A stretch of DNA of 43,381 nucleotides from Pseudomonadota bacterium (GCA_021324455.1 JAJPJA010000117.1:1-43381), one strand, 5' to 3'; positions 32,880 through 42,153 are shown, counted from the stretch's first letter. Program-made: numbers and translations. Notes: generated by a model not told the origin, from the letters alone.

Positions 32880-34583
32880 ATGCCGGATTACGACGTTCTC
32901 ATTCGCGCAGGCACAATCATCGACGGGACCGGGATGCCGCGGTACCGCGGCGATGTCGCGATCCGGGCCGGACGTATCGCGGCGCTGGGCCGGGTGGAGG
33001 GCGGCGCCGCGCGCGTAATCGACGCCGCGGGAAAAATCGTCGCGCCCGGCGTCGTCGACCTGCATACCCATTACGACGCCCAGCTCAACTGGGATCCCTA
33101 CGCCACCATCTCGGCCTGGAACGGCGTCACCACCGTCATGATCGGCATGTGCGGATTCGGCTTCGCTCCCATCCGTCCCCGGGAGCGCGAGCGCGCGATG
33201 CTGCTGATGTCGCGGGTGGAAGCGATTCCGCTCGCCTCGATGCGGCTGGGGATGCGCTGGGATTGGGTCAGCCTGCGCGAGTACCTCGACAGCCTGCAGC
33301 GCGCCGGACTGGGCATCAACGTCGGTTCGATGGTGCCGCATTCGCTCCTGCGCACGTGGGTGATGGGACTGGAGGCGGCCAAGGAGCGCGCCGCCACCGC
33401 CGATGAAGTCGCGCGCATGGCCGAGCTGCTGCGCGCGGGCATGCGCGCCGGCGGCTTCGGCTTTTCCACCGATCGCAACAAGGCCGATACCGATTACGAC
33501 GGCAGTCCGCTCCCCAGCCATCGCGCGGACAATGCCGAGCTGCTGGCGTTGTGCGGCGTGCTGCGCGAGTTCGGAATCGGCTCGATCGAATACACGCTGG
33601 AGTCGCAGCGCCGTCCCGACTTTGATTTCACCGCCGATCTGTCGCGCGCCGCCGGCCGCCCGATCGTGTGGAATGCGCTGGCGCAGTTCCAGTCGCAGCC
33701 CGAACACTGGCGCAAGGTGCTGGGGTGGATGGAGGAGCTCAACCGCGACGCCCAGCTCTACGGCATGACGGTATGCTTTCCGACCCATCTGTACTTCACG
33801 CTGGAGGAGATGAACCAGTTCGACGATATGCCCAACTGGCGGGATGTGCTGGCGCGGCCGCTGGAGCAGCGCAAGACGCTGCTGCGCGATGCGGGCGTGC
33901 GCGCCGCTCTGGAGCAGGACTTCCGCCGCGTGCGCACGCGTGTGTTCAGCGGCGAATGGCGCGATATCAGCGTGACCCATACCCACCACGCCGGGAATCG
34001 GCATGCGATGGGGCGCGACATCGAAACGTTGGCGCGCGAGGCCGGACGCGCCCCGGTCGATACCTTCCTCGATCTGGCGCTGTCGGAGGATCTGAAGACC
34101 GGATTCAAGATCCTGGATTTTGCCAATCGCGACCAGGACGCGCTGGCCGCGATGCTCAAGCATCGCAATGCCGTCGTCGGTCTTTCCGACGGCGGCGCGC
34201 ATACCAAGTTGTTCTGTTTGGGCAAGTATCCGGTGGAGTTTCTGGGACATTGGATTCGCGACCGCGAATTGATGTCGCTGGAGCAGGCGCATTGGCGGCT
34301 GTCGTTCATGCCGGCGTGGATTATCGGACTGCAGGACCGCGGCGTTTTGCGCCCGGGCATGGCCGCCGACGTTATCGTCTATGACCTGGAGCGCCTGCGG
34401 ATCGAACCCGAAGAACCGCGGATGGTTTACGATCTTCCCGGCGGCGAGGGACGGCTGGTGCAGCGCGCGGCCGGGATCGAATACACGTTGGTCAACGGTC
34501 AGATCACGTTCGAGGGGCAGACCTGCACCGGCGCCCGTCCGGGGACGGTGCTGCGCAGCGCGGCCTACGATCCGGCGGCCTGA
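32880..34583 (+). CDS. N-acyl-D-amino-acid deacylase-type amidohydrolase
   Basis: The 567-residue protein starts with the beta-sandwich of metal-dependent amidohydrolases (DYDVLIRAGTIIDGTGMPRY). The metal motif VVDLHTHYDAQLNWDP has His62 and His64. The family end block LSDGGAHTKLF and GVLRPGMAADVIVYDLERL are also present. Large D-aminoacylase-like members hydrolyse N-acyl-D-amino acids or related amides; the natural substrate is unknown. GGGAGGG six bases before ATG 32880 fixes the start. No secretion signal is present. It is the last enzyme gene of the HAD-MBL-LLM-amidohydrolase row. Confidence 0.92.
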   Translation: MPDYDVLIRAGTIIDGTGMPRYRGDVAIRAGRIAALGRVEGGAARVIDAAGKIVAPGVVDLHTHYDAQLNWDPYATISAWNGVTTVMIGMCGFGFAPIRPRERERAMLLMSRVEAIPLASMRLGMRWDWVSLREYLDSLQRAGLGINVGSMVPHSLLRTWVMGLEAAKERAATADEVARMAELLRAGMRAGGFGFSTDRNKADTDYDGSPLPSHRADNAELLALCGVLREFGIGSIEYTLESQRRPDFDFTADLSRAAGRPIVWNALAQFQSQPEHWRKVLGWMEELNRDAQLYGMTVCFPTHLYFTLEEMNQFDDMPNWRDVLARPLEQRKTLLRDAGVRAALEQDFRRVRTRVFSGEWRDISVTHTHHAGNRHAMGRDIETLAREAGRAPVDTFLDLALSEDLKTGFKILDFANRDQDALAAMLKHRNAVVGLSDGGAHTKLFCLGKYPVEFLGHWIRDRELMSLEQAHWRLSFMPAWIIGLQDRGVLRPGMAADVIVYDLERLRIEPEEPRMVYDLPGGEGRLVQRAAGIEYTLVNGQITFEGQTCTGARPGTVLRSAAYDPAA

Positions 34584-34659
34584 AATCCGCCTCAGGGGTT
34601 GGCTGGCGCGCAGACGGCGGGCATGATGAGGAACAACCGTGGCAGGTAGGGGATTGGAC

Positions 34660-34890
34660 GTGAAAAAACTGTTGCTGGTGGTTGTGGCTCTGTCGTGTTC
34701 GCGATGTGCGCTGTTTACGCCGTATGCCCAGTGGCCCAACGGCTCGCCCATGTATCCCGGCGCTTACAAAATCGAAACCGATCGGCTCAAGGATCCGAAC
34801 TACCACCCCTCGACGGTCGAGGTTTTGCAGCGCAAAATGGCATGCAGCGGTCCTGAGGTTTTGACTTCCTGCCCGACTCCGGGTTCGTAA
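34660..34890 (+). CDS. Small putative lipoprotein, unknown function
   Basis: The 76-residue product begins MKKLLLVVVALSCSRCALFT, a short hydrophobic signal with a Cys at positions 13 and 16. The first resembles an imperfect lipobox (ALSC). The rest is hydrophilic, with a Tyr/Pro-rich part (YAQWPNGSPMYPGAY) and two late Cys. I recognise no family. GTG at 34660 has AGGGGA seven bases upstream; a GTG at 34639 would give a longer form. It converges on the MFS gene. Confidence 0.55.
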   Translation: MKKLLLVVVALSCSRCALFTPYAQWPNGSPMYPGAYKIETDRLKDPNYHPSTVEVLQRKMACSGPEVLTSCPTPGS

Positions 34891-34917
34891 TTCGCGTCGC
34901 TGCTCCGGATTCCCCCG

Positions 34918-36156
34918 CTATCGGGCCTGCGGGCGTTTCAGGATGGATGACCCGGCGGCGGGAGCGGCGCCAAGGGGGGAGCATCCCAGCGCTGCGGCAG
35001 CGCCCGCCCCAAGGATGATCGCCAACAGGACGAATACGGTGGGATAGCCCCAACCGCGGTCCACGATTGATCCGCCCAGCACGGGGCCGAGCGCCGCGCC
35101 CAGGGTGACGCAGATACCGGTCAAGCCGCTCACGGAACCGAAGCGCTTGAGCCCGAACGACTCCGCGATGGTCATTGGGATGAGCGCCAGCGGCGCGCCG
35201 CTCATGGTGCCGTACAGCACGACGTAACCGCCGAGCATCAAATGGCTGCGCGCGCCCAGCAGGAGCATCTGTCCCGCCGCGCCTATCAGCATCGTAAGGG
35301 CGAGCGCGATCCGGCCGGTGAGACGGTCGGCGCCGTAACCCATCAGGAATTTTCCGGCCGAGGCAAATCCGAAAGTGATGCTGAACAGCTGCGCGGCGGT
35401 TTGCGGACTGAAGCCGCGGCGGATCAGAAATGGCACCGTGTGCACGGTGGCGCCGGCGCCCGCCAGCGAAAAGCAGAACTGCGCCGCCGCAATCATCCAG
35501 AACGAGCGCGAGCGCAGCGCCGGTCCCAGGTCGAGTCCCTCGGCCAGCGGATTGGCCGAGCCCGCGGCGGCCGCTTCACCTGACGGACGTGTCCTGACCG
35601 TCAGCGCAACCAGCGGCGCCGCGATCAGAAACGTGGGCAGGGCCAGCGCGACGTAGCCGGCGCGCCATCCCGCACGGCCAATTGCCTGCGCCGCGATCAG
35701 GGTCATCACCATTCCGCCGAGCGAGGTGCCCGACGTGGTGATACCCAGCGCCAGGCCGCGCCGCTCCCGGAACCAGTTGGCGATCACCAATCCGTTGGGC
35801 AGCAGCGTCGCGGCGGCGATCGACAGCCCGATCCCGATATAGGCGATGGTCAGAACAGTGAAGGAATTGGCCCGGCTGGCGAGCAGCAGCGCGCATCCGC
35901 CGACCACGATGCCGGCGGACATGACCAGGCGCGCTTCGAGCTGGTCCAGCAGCCATCCGATGAACGGAACGGCAACGCCCGCGGTCAGCGCGAGAATGGT
36001 CTGAAGCGAGGACTGGCGCGTGCTGCTCCAGCCGAAGTACCGGCGCATCGGGGCGAAGAACACGCCGGCGGTGTTGTAGCCGCCGCCGAACACCACGAAC
36101 AGCGTGACGAACAGGCTGGCGACAATCAGCCATCCGCGCCGCTCCCGCGCGGTCAC
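34918..36156 (-). CDS. MFS transporter, monocarboxylate/OFA-like
   Basis: The 412-residue protein has about 12 membrane helices. The N-terminal FGGGYNTAGVFFAPMRRYFG and the RERRGLALGITTSGTSLGGM motif between helices 4 and 5 resemble the monocarboxylate/oxalate-formate antiporter branch of the major facilitator superfamily. An organic acid is a plausible substrate, but specificity is not readable. The GTG start lies 25 bases downstream of the deoxyhypusine-synthase-like gene on the same strand, so the two are probably co-transcribed; an amine-linked role is therefore also possible. Confidence 0.88.
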   Translation of the reverse strand: MTARERRGWLIVASLFVTLFVVFGGGYNTAGVFFAPMRRYFGWSSTRQSSLQTILALTAGVAVPFIGWLLDQLEARLVMSAGIVVGGCALLLASRANSFTVLTIAYIGIGLSIAAATLLPNGLVIANWFRERRGLALGITTSGTSLGGMVMTLIAAQAIGRAGWRAGYVALALPTFLIAAPLVALTVRTRPSGEAAAAGSANPLAEGLDLGPALRSRSFWMIAAAQFCFSLAGAGATVHTVPFLIRRGFSPQTAAQLFSITFGFASAGKFLMGYGADRLTGRIALALTMLIGAAGQMLLLGARSHLMLGGYVVLYGTMSGAPLALIPMTIAESFGLKRFGSVSGLTGICVTLGAALGPVLGGSIVDRGWGYPTVFVLLAIILGAGAAAALGCSPLGAAPAAGSSILKRPQAR

Positions 36157-36181
36157 GGGCGGTTCACCGCGGCGAACTTTG

Positions 36182-37306
36182 TCACGACAAGCCTTTCTTC
36201 AGCCGCTTTTTGCGCACCACTTCGTAGGCGGCGGCGATTTCCGCCATCAAGCGGTCGCGCTGCTCGTACAGGCGGCGCGGCGGGCGGCGTTTGCGCCGCG
36301 CCATCGCATAGGCCGTGATCAGCGGCAGCGCGACCGTGGAATCGACGTAGCATACGACCGAATCGGGCAGCTTGTCGGGATCGATCTTGCCCCAACTTAC
36401 CGCTTCGGACGGCGTGGCGCCGGAAAGCCCGCCGGTATCGGGCCGCGCGTCGGTCACCTGCAGGAAGTAGTCGTGTCCGTTTTCCTCCACGCCCATCACT
36501 TCCTGGATCTGCGGTTCGGTCTGCAGGACGAAATTTTTGGGCGAGCCGCCGCCCAGAATGAACACGGCGCTTTTCATGCCTTTGCTCTTGGCCCCGTACA
36601 CGATGGCGGCGGTTTCGTTCACGTCCGCCAGCGGATCCAGGCGCAGTCCATGCCCTTCCAGCTCCAGCAGCGCAAGGTTCATCCCAATCGACGAATCGCC
36701 GGGCGAGGAGGTGTAGATCGGCATCGCATGCTCGTAGGCCGCCGCCAGCAGAGATCGGCGCGAGAGTTTCAGCACGCGCTCGCGTTCGGACACGTAGCGG
36801 CCGGCGCGGTAATGGAATTCCGCCGTGCCCATCGGATGCTGGAACTCCTCGTGCCGCGCGATCTCGCGAAAGAAAGCGTCGGTGGAGAGCAGCACCCGGT
36901 AGTCGAAGAAGATGTCGTAGATTCGCACCACGCCGGCTTCGCGCAGCGCGACGTCGTCGGCGTCGGCGCTGCCCTGGAACATCTTGAGGCCCAGGCCGAA
37001 GTGCGTGTCGTGATAGAGATTGGCGCCGGTGGAGACCATCCAATCGACGAATCCGTACTCGATCAGCGGGATGAGGCATGACATGCCCAGGCCGGCAGGC
37101 GTCAAGGCGCCGGTCACGCTCATCCCAACCACGGTATCGTCGGCCAGCATCTTTTCCGCGAACAGGCGGCATGCCTCTTTGAGGCGGCGTCCGTTATAGG
37201 CCAGAAACGCGGCATCGATCAGGTCGGCGGCGGTCATATCGCCGCGCACGGCCTGGGGATTTATGGGCGATCCGGCCAGCAGCCGGGAAGTGTTTTTGGG
37301 TGCCAT
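36182..37306 (-). CDS. Deoxyhypusine synthase-like protein (possible homospermidine synthase)
   Basis: The 374-residue protein has the NAD-binding DHS fold: [16 protein letters not shown] near 92, [14 protein letters not shown] near 199, [12 protein letters not shown] near 248, and EAVSWGKI near 301, which carries the catalytic Lys (Lys307; Lys329 in the human enzyme). DHS transfers aminobutyl from spermidine to eIF5A, which bacteria lack. Bacterial homologues studied so far make homospermidine or related polyamines, so that is the likely role. The spermidine-binding residues cannot be checked by eye. I chose ATG 37306; an in-frame start at 37351 adds 15 residues. An MFS transporter follows. 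Confidence 0.9.
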   Translation of the reverse strand: MAPKNTSRLLAGSPINPQAVRGDMTAADLIDAAFLAYNGRRLKEACRLFAEKMLADDTVVGMSVTGALTPAGLGMSCLIPLIEYGFVDWMVSTGANLYHDTHFGLGLKMFQGSADADDVALREAGVVRIYDIFFDYRVLLSTDAFFREIARHEEFQHPMGTAEFHYRAGRYVSERERVLKLSRRSLLAAAYEHAMPIYTSSPGDSSIGMNLALLELEGHGLRLDPLADVNETAAIVYGAKSKGMKSAVFILGGGSPKNFVLQTEPQIQEVMGVEENGHDYFLQVTDARPDTGGLSGATPSEAVSWGKIDPDKLPDSVVCYVDSTVALPLITAYAMARRKRRPPRRLYEQRDRLMAEIAAAYEVVRKKRLKKGLS

Positions 37307-37538
37307 CAGTTGCGCTCGCTTCCGCGGTGAAATCGCGGCTCTTCCAGCCATAAGTCGGCGTAACCTGTGTTATGGGAAGCGCCGGTGCTGCCACGCAAAC
37401 AGAATCCGCACGGTGATTCAAGGCGCGTGACCGGGCGCCGCCGCTTCAACCCAGATTTAATCTTCCTCAGATTTGCGCAGCTTGCCCCGATGGTCCTAAG
37501 ATGGCGCGGGGATAATTTCACCAGGGGGACTATACGCC

Positions 37539-38363
37539 ATGGCGGTAGTCGCAATTGCCCAGCAAATCGGTTCGCGCGGCGTGGAGCTAGGCGGCCTCAT
37601 CGCCAAACGGCTGCGCTATCCGCTGCTGGGACCCGAGGAGATCGCCGCCGAAGCCTCCCGCGAGTACAAGATCACGCCCGAGGTGTTCAGCCTGTTCGAC
37701 GAGCGCCAGCCGGGATGGTGGGAACGGCTGACCACCGACAACATCCGGCTCGGCGCCTATTTCCGCGCCGTCATCCTCAAGCACATGAGCCTGTGCAATA
37801 TCGTAGTGGTGGGGCGCTCGATTCCATTCCTGATTCCGCCCGAAAGCCGCCACGGCTTGCGCATCAGGGTCGTCGCGCCGTTCGCCGCCCGCGTGCGCGA
37901 GGTGATGAAGGACGAGAAGCTCGACGCCGCCGCCGCCGAACGCCGCGTGCGTCATTACGACCAGGAGGTGCGCGCCCGGATTCAGCGCTCCATGGGCGTG
38001 GACCTGGAGGAGCCCAGCCATTACGACATCATCGTCAACAGCGCGTCGCGGCCGCTGCCTTTGCTGGTGTCAACCATCGGCGAGATGGCGGCGGCGATCG
38101 ACCGCGACGCCGATGCGCGCTCGATCCAGATGATCAAGGACGCGTCGCTGGCCGCGCAGGTGCGCGCCGCCCTGCTGGCGCATCCCAAGATGGGCCATGC
38201 TCCGATCGACGTCGAAGCGCGCAGCGGTGTCGTCGTGCTCAAGAGCGCGGCATTGGTGCCGCCGTGGGACGAACTGGCAGGCTCGATCGTGCGCCGCGTG
38301 CCCGGCGTGATCCGGGTGGAGCTGCAGCTCGAAGAGCCGCCGATGCCGCTGCGGGCCGAATAG
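37539..38363 (+). CDS. Cytidylate kinase-like protein fused to a BON domain
   Basis: Residues 1 to about 190 match the cytidylate-kinase-like family: VVAIAQQIGSRGVELGGLIA is its P-loop region, with NIVVVGRSIPFLI and VVAPFAARVREVM following. Residues about 200-265 form a BON domain (AAQVRAALLAHPKMGHAPID then VVLKSAALVP and VPGVIRVEL). BON domains usually bind membranes or ligands and occur in periplasmic proteins, but no export signal is seen here. True CMP kinases are shorter and lack BON. AGGGGGA about nine bases before the ATG supports the start. The function is unknown; a phosphotransferase with a regulatory tail is a guess. Confidence 0.8.
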   Translation: MAVVAIAQQIGSRGVELGGLIAKRLRYPLLGPEEIAAEASREYKITPEVFSLFDERQPGWWERLTTDNIRLGAYFRAVILKHMSLCNIVVVGRSIPFLIPPESRHGLRIRVVAPFAARVREVMKDEKLDAAAAERRVRHYDQEVRARIQRSMGVDLEEPSHYDIIVNSASRPLPLLVSTIGEMAAAIDRDADARSIQMIKDASLAAQVRAALLAHPKMGHAPIDVEARSGVVVLKSAALVPPWDELAGSIVRRVPGVIRVELQLEEPPMPLRAE

Positions 38364-38430
38364 CCGCGCCCCACTCCCGGTTTGACCCGATTCGCGCCGC
38401 CTTTCTATAGTCTGGCGTCGCTCCTCTGCA

Positions 38431-38895
38431 ATGACGCGTCCGATCCTCATCTTTCTGGCCACCGGGGCCTATGCCGGTTTTGTGCCCTTCGCTCCCGGCA
38501 CGGCGGGGTCGGCGGTCGGGCTGGCGCTGGCGTGGGCGGCGCTGGGGCAGGCGCAGCGGCATCCGTGGCTCGCGGCGGCGGTGTTTGTCGGCGTGTTCGC
38601 GATGGCCTGCTGGGTCGCGGATCGCGCCCAGGCCATCCTGGGCCGCCACGATAGTCCCCATATCGTGCTCGATGAGATACTGGGGATGGTAGCGACGATG
38701 TTTCTCAATCCGTTGGACTGGATTCATCTGGCCATCGGATTCGGCCTGTTCAGGTTGTTCGATATCGTCAAGCCTCCGCCGGCCGGTTTTTTCGACCGCA
38801 CGGTGGCGGGCGGAGCGGGTGTGATGCTGGACGATCTGGCGGCGGCGATCTATGCCAATATCGCGCTGCGCGTGGTGGCGCACCTGATAGTCTGA
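38431..38895 (+). CDS. pgpA: Phosphatidylglycerophosphatase A
   Basis: PgpA removes phosphate from phosphatidylglycerophosphate to make phosphatidylglycerol in the inner membrane. The family landmarks are present: YAGFVPFAPGTAGSAVG, HIVLDEILGMV, LFRLFDIVKPPP and GAGVMLDDLAAAIYAN, with the acidic metal-binding residues. There are about four membrane segments in 154 residues. It is followed by cinA after 11 bases, an arrangement common in many genomes. Confidence 0.95.
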   Translation: MTRPILIFLATGAYAGFVPFAPGTAGSAVGLALAWAALGQAQRHPWLAAAVFVGVFAMACWVADRAQAILGRHDSPHIVLDEILGMVATMFLNPLDWIHLAIGFGLFRLFDIVKPPPAGFFDRTVAGGAGVMLDDLAAAIYANIALRVVAHLIV

Positions 38896-38906
38896 CGGGA
38901 GAAGCC

Positions 38907-40187
38907 ATGATTCAGAAAGCCTTCATTCTTTCCACCGGCGACGAACTCACCACCGGCAAAGTGGTCGATACCAACGCCAACTACCTGTCCGACAAGCTGC
39001 ACGAAATCGGTCTGGACCTGGTCGGCGTCATCACCGTGGGCGACGTCTCGGAGCGTCTGGAATGGGCCTGGAAGACCGCGATGGAACAGGCCGACGTGGT
39101 GATCTCGACCGGCGGAATCGGCCCCACGGCCGACGACCTCACCACTGAAACCGTCGCGCGGCTGACCGGAAAGAAGCTGTGGTTCGACGACGCCAGCGCC
39201 GACAAGATGCGCCGGCTGTTCGAGTCGGGCGGCCGCAAGATGCCCGAGAACAACCTCAAGCAGGCGATGTTTCCCGAAACCGCCGTAATCATCCCCAACG
39301 CTCTGGGCACCGCGCCCGGCTTCCGCATGGCGGTGGCGCACAAGAATCACGTCTCTCATCTGATCGTGCTGCCCGGCGTCCCGCGCGAGATGAAGCCGAT
39401 GATGGAGCAGATCGTGATTCCGTGGCTGGTCGAAAGCCGCGGCCACGATAAAGTCCATCTGAGCCAGACCTTCCAGACCTACGGCATCAGCGAGTCGGCG
39501 CTGGACGAAGCCGTCGCCGGACTGATCAAGCCCGAAGAGGCGCGCGTGTCGTTCCGCGCCAGCTTCCCCCAGATCTCCCTGCGCGTTTCGGTCGAGGGAC
39601 CGCCCGGAGAAGCGCAGACCCGGCTGGACGAGTTGAGCCAGCGCGTGCGCGAGCGGATCGCCGAATTCGTGTACGGCGAAGGCGACGTGACCATGGAAGA
39701 GGTCGTCGGACGCCTGCTCACGGAACGGCATCTGACGCTGGCGGTGGCGGAATCATGCACCGGCGGCCTGATTGGACATCGGATTACCAACGTCGCCGGT
39801 GCTTCCAATTATCTGCGCGCCGATTTGGTGACCTATTCCAACGAGTCCAAAACCAAACTGCTGGGCGTGAGCGAAGACACCCTCAAGCAGCATGGCGCCG
39901 TGAGCGATCAATGCGTGCTCGAGATGGCGGCCGGCGTGCGCCGGGTCGCGCAAGCGGATATCGGAATCGCAACCTCGGGCATCGCGGGTCCGGGCGGCGG
40001 CACTGCGGAAAAGCCGGTCGGAACGGTCTGCATCGCGCTGGTTGCCGACGGATTCAAAACCTCGCGCACCTATCGGATGTGGGGCACACGCGACTGGATC
40101 AAGACGCTGGCCTCGCAGGTGGCGCTGGACTGGGTGCGCCGCTATCTGCTCGGCCTGCCGATGGGCGAAGGCCTGTTCCGGCGTTAA
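38907..40187 (+). CDS. cinA: CinA-family nicotinamide mononucleotide deamidase / ADP-ribose pyrophosphatase
   Basis: The 426-residue protein has both domains: an N-terminal MoCF-binding/ADP-ribose pyrophosphatase-like domain (FILSTGDELTTGKVVDTNAN and ISTGGIGPTADDLTTE) and a C-terminal NMN deamidase domain from about 265 (AESCTGGLIGHRIT near 281, then ATSGIAGPGGGTAEKPVGTV). The catalytic Ser and Cys of the deamidase are in the AESCTGG block. GGGAGAAG upstream of the ATG is a clear ribosome site. recA, the usual later neighbour, is not present. Confidence 0.96.
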   Translation: MIQKAFILSTGDELTTGKVVDTNANYLSDKLHEIGLDLVGVITVGDVSERLEWAWKTAMEQADVVISTGGIGPTADDLTTETVARLTGKKLWFDDASADKMRRLFESGGRKMPENNLKQAMFPETAVIIPNALGTAPGFRMAVAHKNHVSHLIVLPGVPREMKPMMEQIVIPWLVESRGHDKVHLSQTFQTYGISESALDEAVAGLIKPEEARVSFRASFPQISLRVSVEGPPGEAQTRLDELSQRVRERIAEFVYGEGDVTMEEVVGRLLTERHLTLAVAESCTGGLIGHRITNVAGASNYLRADLVTYSNESKTKLLGVSEDTLKQHGAVSDQCVLEMAAGVRRVAQADIGIATSGIAGPGGGTAEKPVGTVCIALVADGFKTSRTYRMWGTRDWIKTLASQVALDWVRRYLLGLPMGEGLFRR

Positions 40188-40310
40188 CGGGAGCTAAGCG
40201 CGGCGCCCGGCCTCTATCCCTGACCGGAGTGTGCGCGGCGCGGCCCCGTGGAATGACTGGGGCCGGTTCATTCGGCAAATTCGACCTGTCCTGCCCGCCG
40301 CCGCTTTCGC

Positions 40311-40339
40311 TTGACAATCTCCGATTGCGGGCGGTAGCA
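40311..40339 (+). promoter_or_regulatory. Candidate promoter for the PyrF-like gene
   Basis: TTGACA at 40311-40316 is an exact -35. The position 17 bases later (GTAGCA, 40334-40339) is a poor -10. A better hexamer, GATAAT at 40343-40348, is too far away. The call is weak. Confidence 0.25.
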
Positions 40340-40413
40340 GGAGATAATACCGGGGAGTAGTTCGAGGTTTCAGTGCGGTAAAGACAAGTGAAGGGGCGGG
40401 CGCGCGCCCGGCG

Positions 40414-41226
40414 GTGGCTTGCGTGACTGAATACTGGCCGTTTTCGCTTTCGCGTCAAAGCCTGCTCAAGGAGCGCTTGATCGTCGAGCTCGACCATGGG
40501 CCGGCGCGCGAAGCGCTCTCGATGGTCGAGTACCTGTCGCGTTATGTCGGCATGTTCAAGGTCGGCAAGCATCTGTTTCTGAATGCCGGACCCGACCTCA
40601 TCCGCGAAATCCGCAAACGCGGGGCCGAAGTTTTCCTCGATCTCAAATTTCACACGCCGGGGTTTGCCTGCAAAGCTGCGGTTGAGGCCACCAGACTGGG
40701 CGTCAAAATGTTCGACCTCCATGCCGGCCATTGCGTCGAGATGATGGAACGCACGCGGCATGAGGTGAACCGGCTGTGTCATTACGAGGGGCTGCGGCGC
40801 CCCTACATTGTCGCAGTCGCGATGCTGGCCGGGATGAACGGGCACGACGTCGCCTGCGCCGCGCAATGCTCCTGTGCGCCTGAACGGATTGCGCTGCTGG
40901 CGCGGCTTGCCGCCGACTCCTCGATGGATGGCGTGGTGACCTCGCCCTGCCATGTGAGCCGGGTCAGGTCGGCGTGCGGGCGCCGCGTGATGATCGTAAC
41001 CTCGGCCATCTCTCCCGATGACTTATGGTGCGAGCGTCCCGACCGCGTCGGTCCGGCCGAGGCGGTCCGATCCGGCGCCGACTACCTCATGCTGGGCAGA
41101 CCGCTGTGGCATGCGGCCGATCCGCTGCGGATGATCCGCGAGGTGCTGCGCGAGATGGATCGCGGCGTGCGTTCGGCCCAGCGCGGCAGCCTGGCCCTGT
41201 TCTCGGAGCGTCCCGCGGTCAATTAG
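40414..41226 (+). CDS. Orotidine-5'-phosphate decarboxylase-like protein with altered active site
   Basis: The protein clearly has the PyrF barrel: IVELDHG (Asp27), MFKVGKHLFL (Lys49), VFLDLKFHT (Asp76, Lys78) and GADYLMLGRPL. Two key places differ from true PyrF. The last Asp of the D-x-K-x-x-D tetrad is Thr81. The phosphate-loop Pro-Gly-Ile-Arg is Ser-Ala-Ile-Ser. Cys residues are frequent in the second half. It may not decarboxylate OMP; a related lyase or isomerase of the same fold is possible. The GTG at 40414 is a weak start, and a second GTG lies at 40423. Length 270 is close to PyrF. Confidence 0.8.
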   Translation: MACVTEYWPFSLSRQSLLKERLIVELDHGPAREALSMVEYLSRYVGMFKVGKHLFLNAGPDLIREIRKRGAEVFLDLKFHTPGFACKAAVEATRLGVKMFDLHAGHCVEMMERTRHEVNRLCHYEGLRRPYIVAVAMLAGMNGHDVACAAQCSCAPERIALLARLAADSSMDGVVTSPCHVSRVRSACGRRVMIVTSAISPDDLWCERPDRVGPAEAVRSGADYLMLGRPLWHAADPLRMIREVLREMDRGVRSAQRGSLALFSERPAVN

Positions 41227-41337
41227 AGTCGAAATTTCGCGCGTTCCTCGCCGTGGACCAGCAAGGTTCGCGCAGGACGCGGATGGGCTGCATTACCGAA
41301 GCTGTATCAGCGCCCGCGATTGCGTTATTGGGTAGGC

Positions 41338-42153
41338 ATGGACCTTCAGCTTCAAGGCAAGCGGGCGCTGATCACGGGCAGCAGTTCGGGAATCGGAGCC
41401 GGAATCGCCCGCACACTGGCGCGCGAAGGCGCCGCCGTAGTGGTACATGGACGCAATCGCGAACGCGCCCATCAGGTCGCGGAGCAAATCCGAAATCACG
41501 GTGGACGCGTACAGCTGGCGATTGGCGACCTGACCGACGACGCGCAGGCGCGTCAAGTCGCCCAGGCGGCCGACGCGGCTTTCGGCGGAATCGACATCCT
41601 GATCAACAATGCGGGCGGCGCCGCCGGCCAGCAGCAACAGGACTGGATGGGAACCACGCCCGAGGTCTGGGCCGCCACCTATCAGACCAACGTAGTTTCC
41701 GCGGTGCGGCTGATCCGCTATTTCATCCCGCAGATGAAACAGCGCGGATGGGGCCGGATCATCCAGTTGGCCAGCGCATCGGCGACCCAGCCGCTGCCGT
41801 TCTCGCTGCCCGATTACCAGGCGTCGAAGGCCGCGGTGGTCAACTTCACGGTCGGTCTGGCCAAGTATCTGGGCGGCACCGGAATCACCGTCAACACCAT
41901 CACCCCGGGCACCATTCTAACCCCGGCGCTGGAGCGCACGTTTCGCGACTGGGCCCGCGCGCGCGGCTGGGGCGATGATTGGGACGTGATTGAGCGGCGG
42001 GCGGTGGCGGAGATGTTTCCCAATCCTTCGGGACGCGTGGGCCGAATCGAGGATATCGCCGCGATGGCGGCTTTTGTCGCCAGCCCGATGGCCGGTTTTG
42101 TCAACGGCGCCAACCTCAGAGTTGACGGCGGACGCGTCCCTACTATCAACTGA
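41338..42153 (+). CDS. Short-chain dehydrogenase/reductase
   Basis: This is a classical SDR of 271 residues. The cofactor motif ITGSSSGIGAG is near residue 14, and HGRNRE shows Arg residues after the second strand that favour NADP(H). DILINNAGG is present, with the catalytic Ser in LASASATQ and the YQASK Tyr-Lys pair. The C-terminal VASPMAGFVNGANLRVDGG is normal. The substrate is unknown. I chose the ATG at 41338; an ATG at 41320 is in frame. The next LLM gene starts 30 bases later, so the two are likely co-transcribed. Confidence 0.92.
   Translation: MDLQLQGKRALITGSSSGIGAGIARTLAREGAAVVVHGRNRERAHQVAEQIRNHGGRVQLAIGDLTDDAQARQVAQAADAAFGGIDILINNAGGAAGQQQQDWMGTTPEVWAATYQTNVVSAVRLIRYFIPQMKQRGWGRIIQLASASATQPLPFSLPDYQASKAAVVNFTVGLAKYLGGTGITVNTITPGTILTPALERTFRDWARARGWGDDWDVIERRAVAEMFPNPSGRVGRIEDIAAMAAFVASPMAGFVNGANLRVDGGRVPTIN

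Noticed and set aside
32694..34751. Open frame of 685 codons on the minus strand
   Set aside because: It is antisense to the amidohydrolase with His/Arg/Gln-rich nonsense composition and no recognisable domain.
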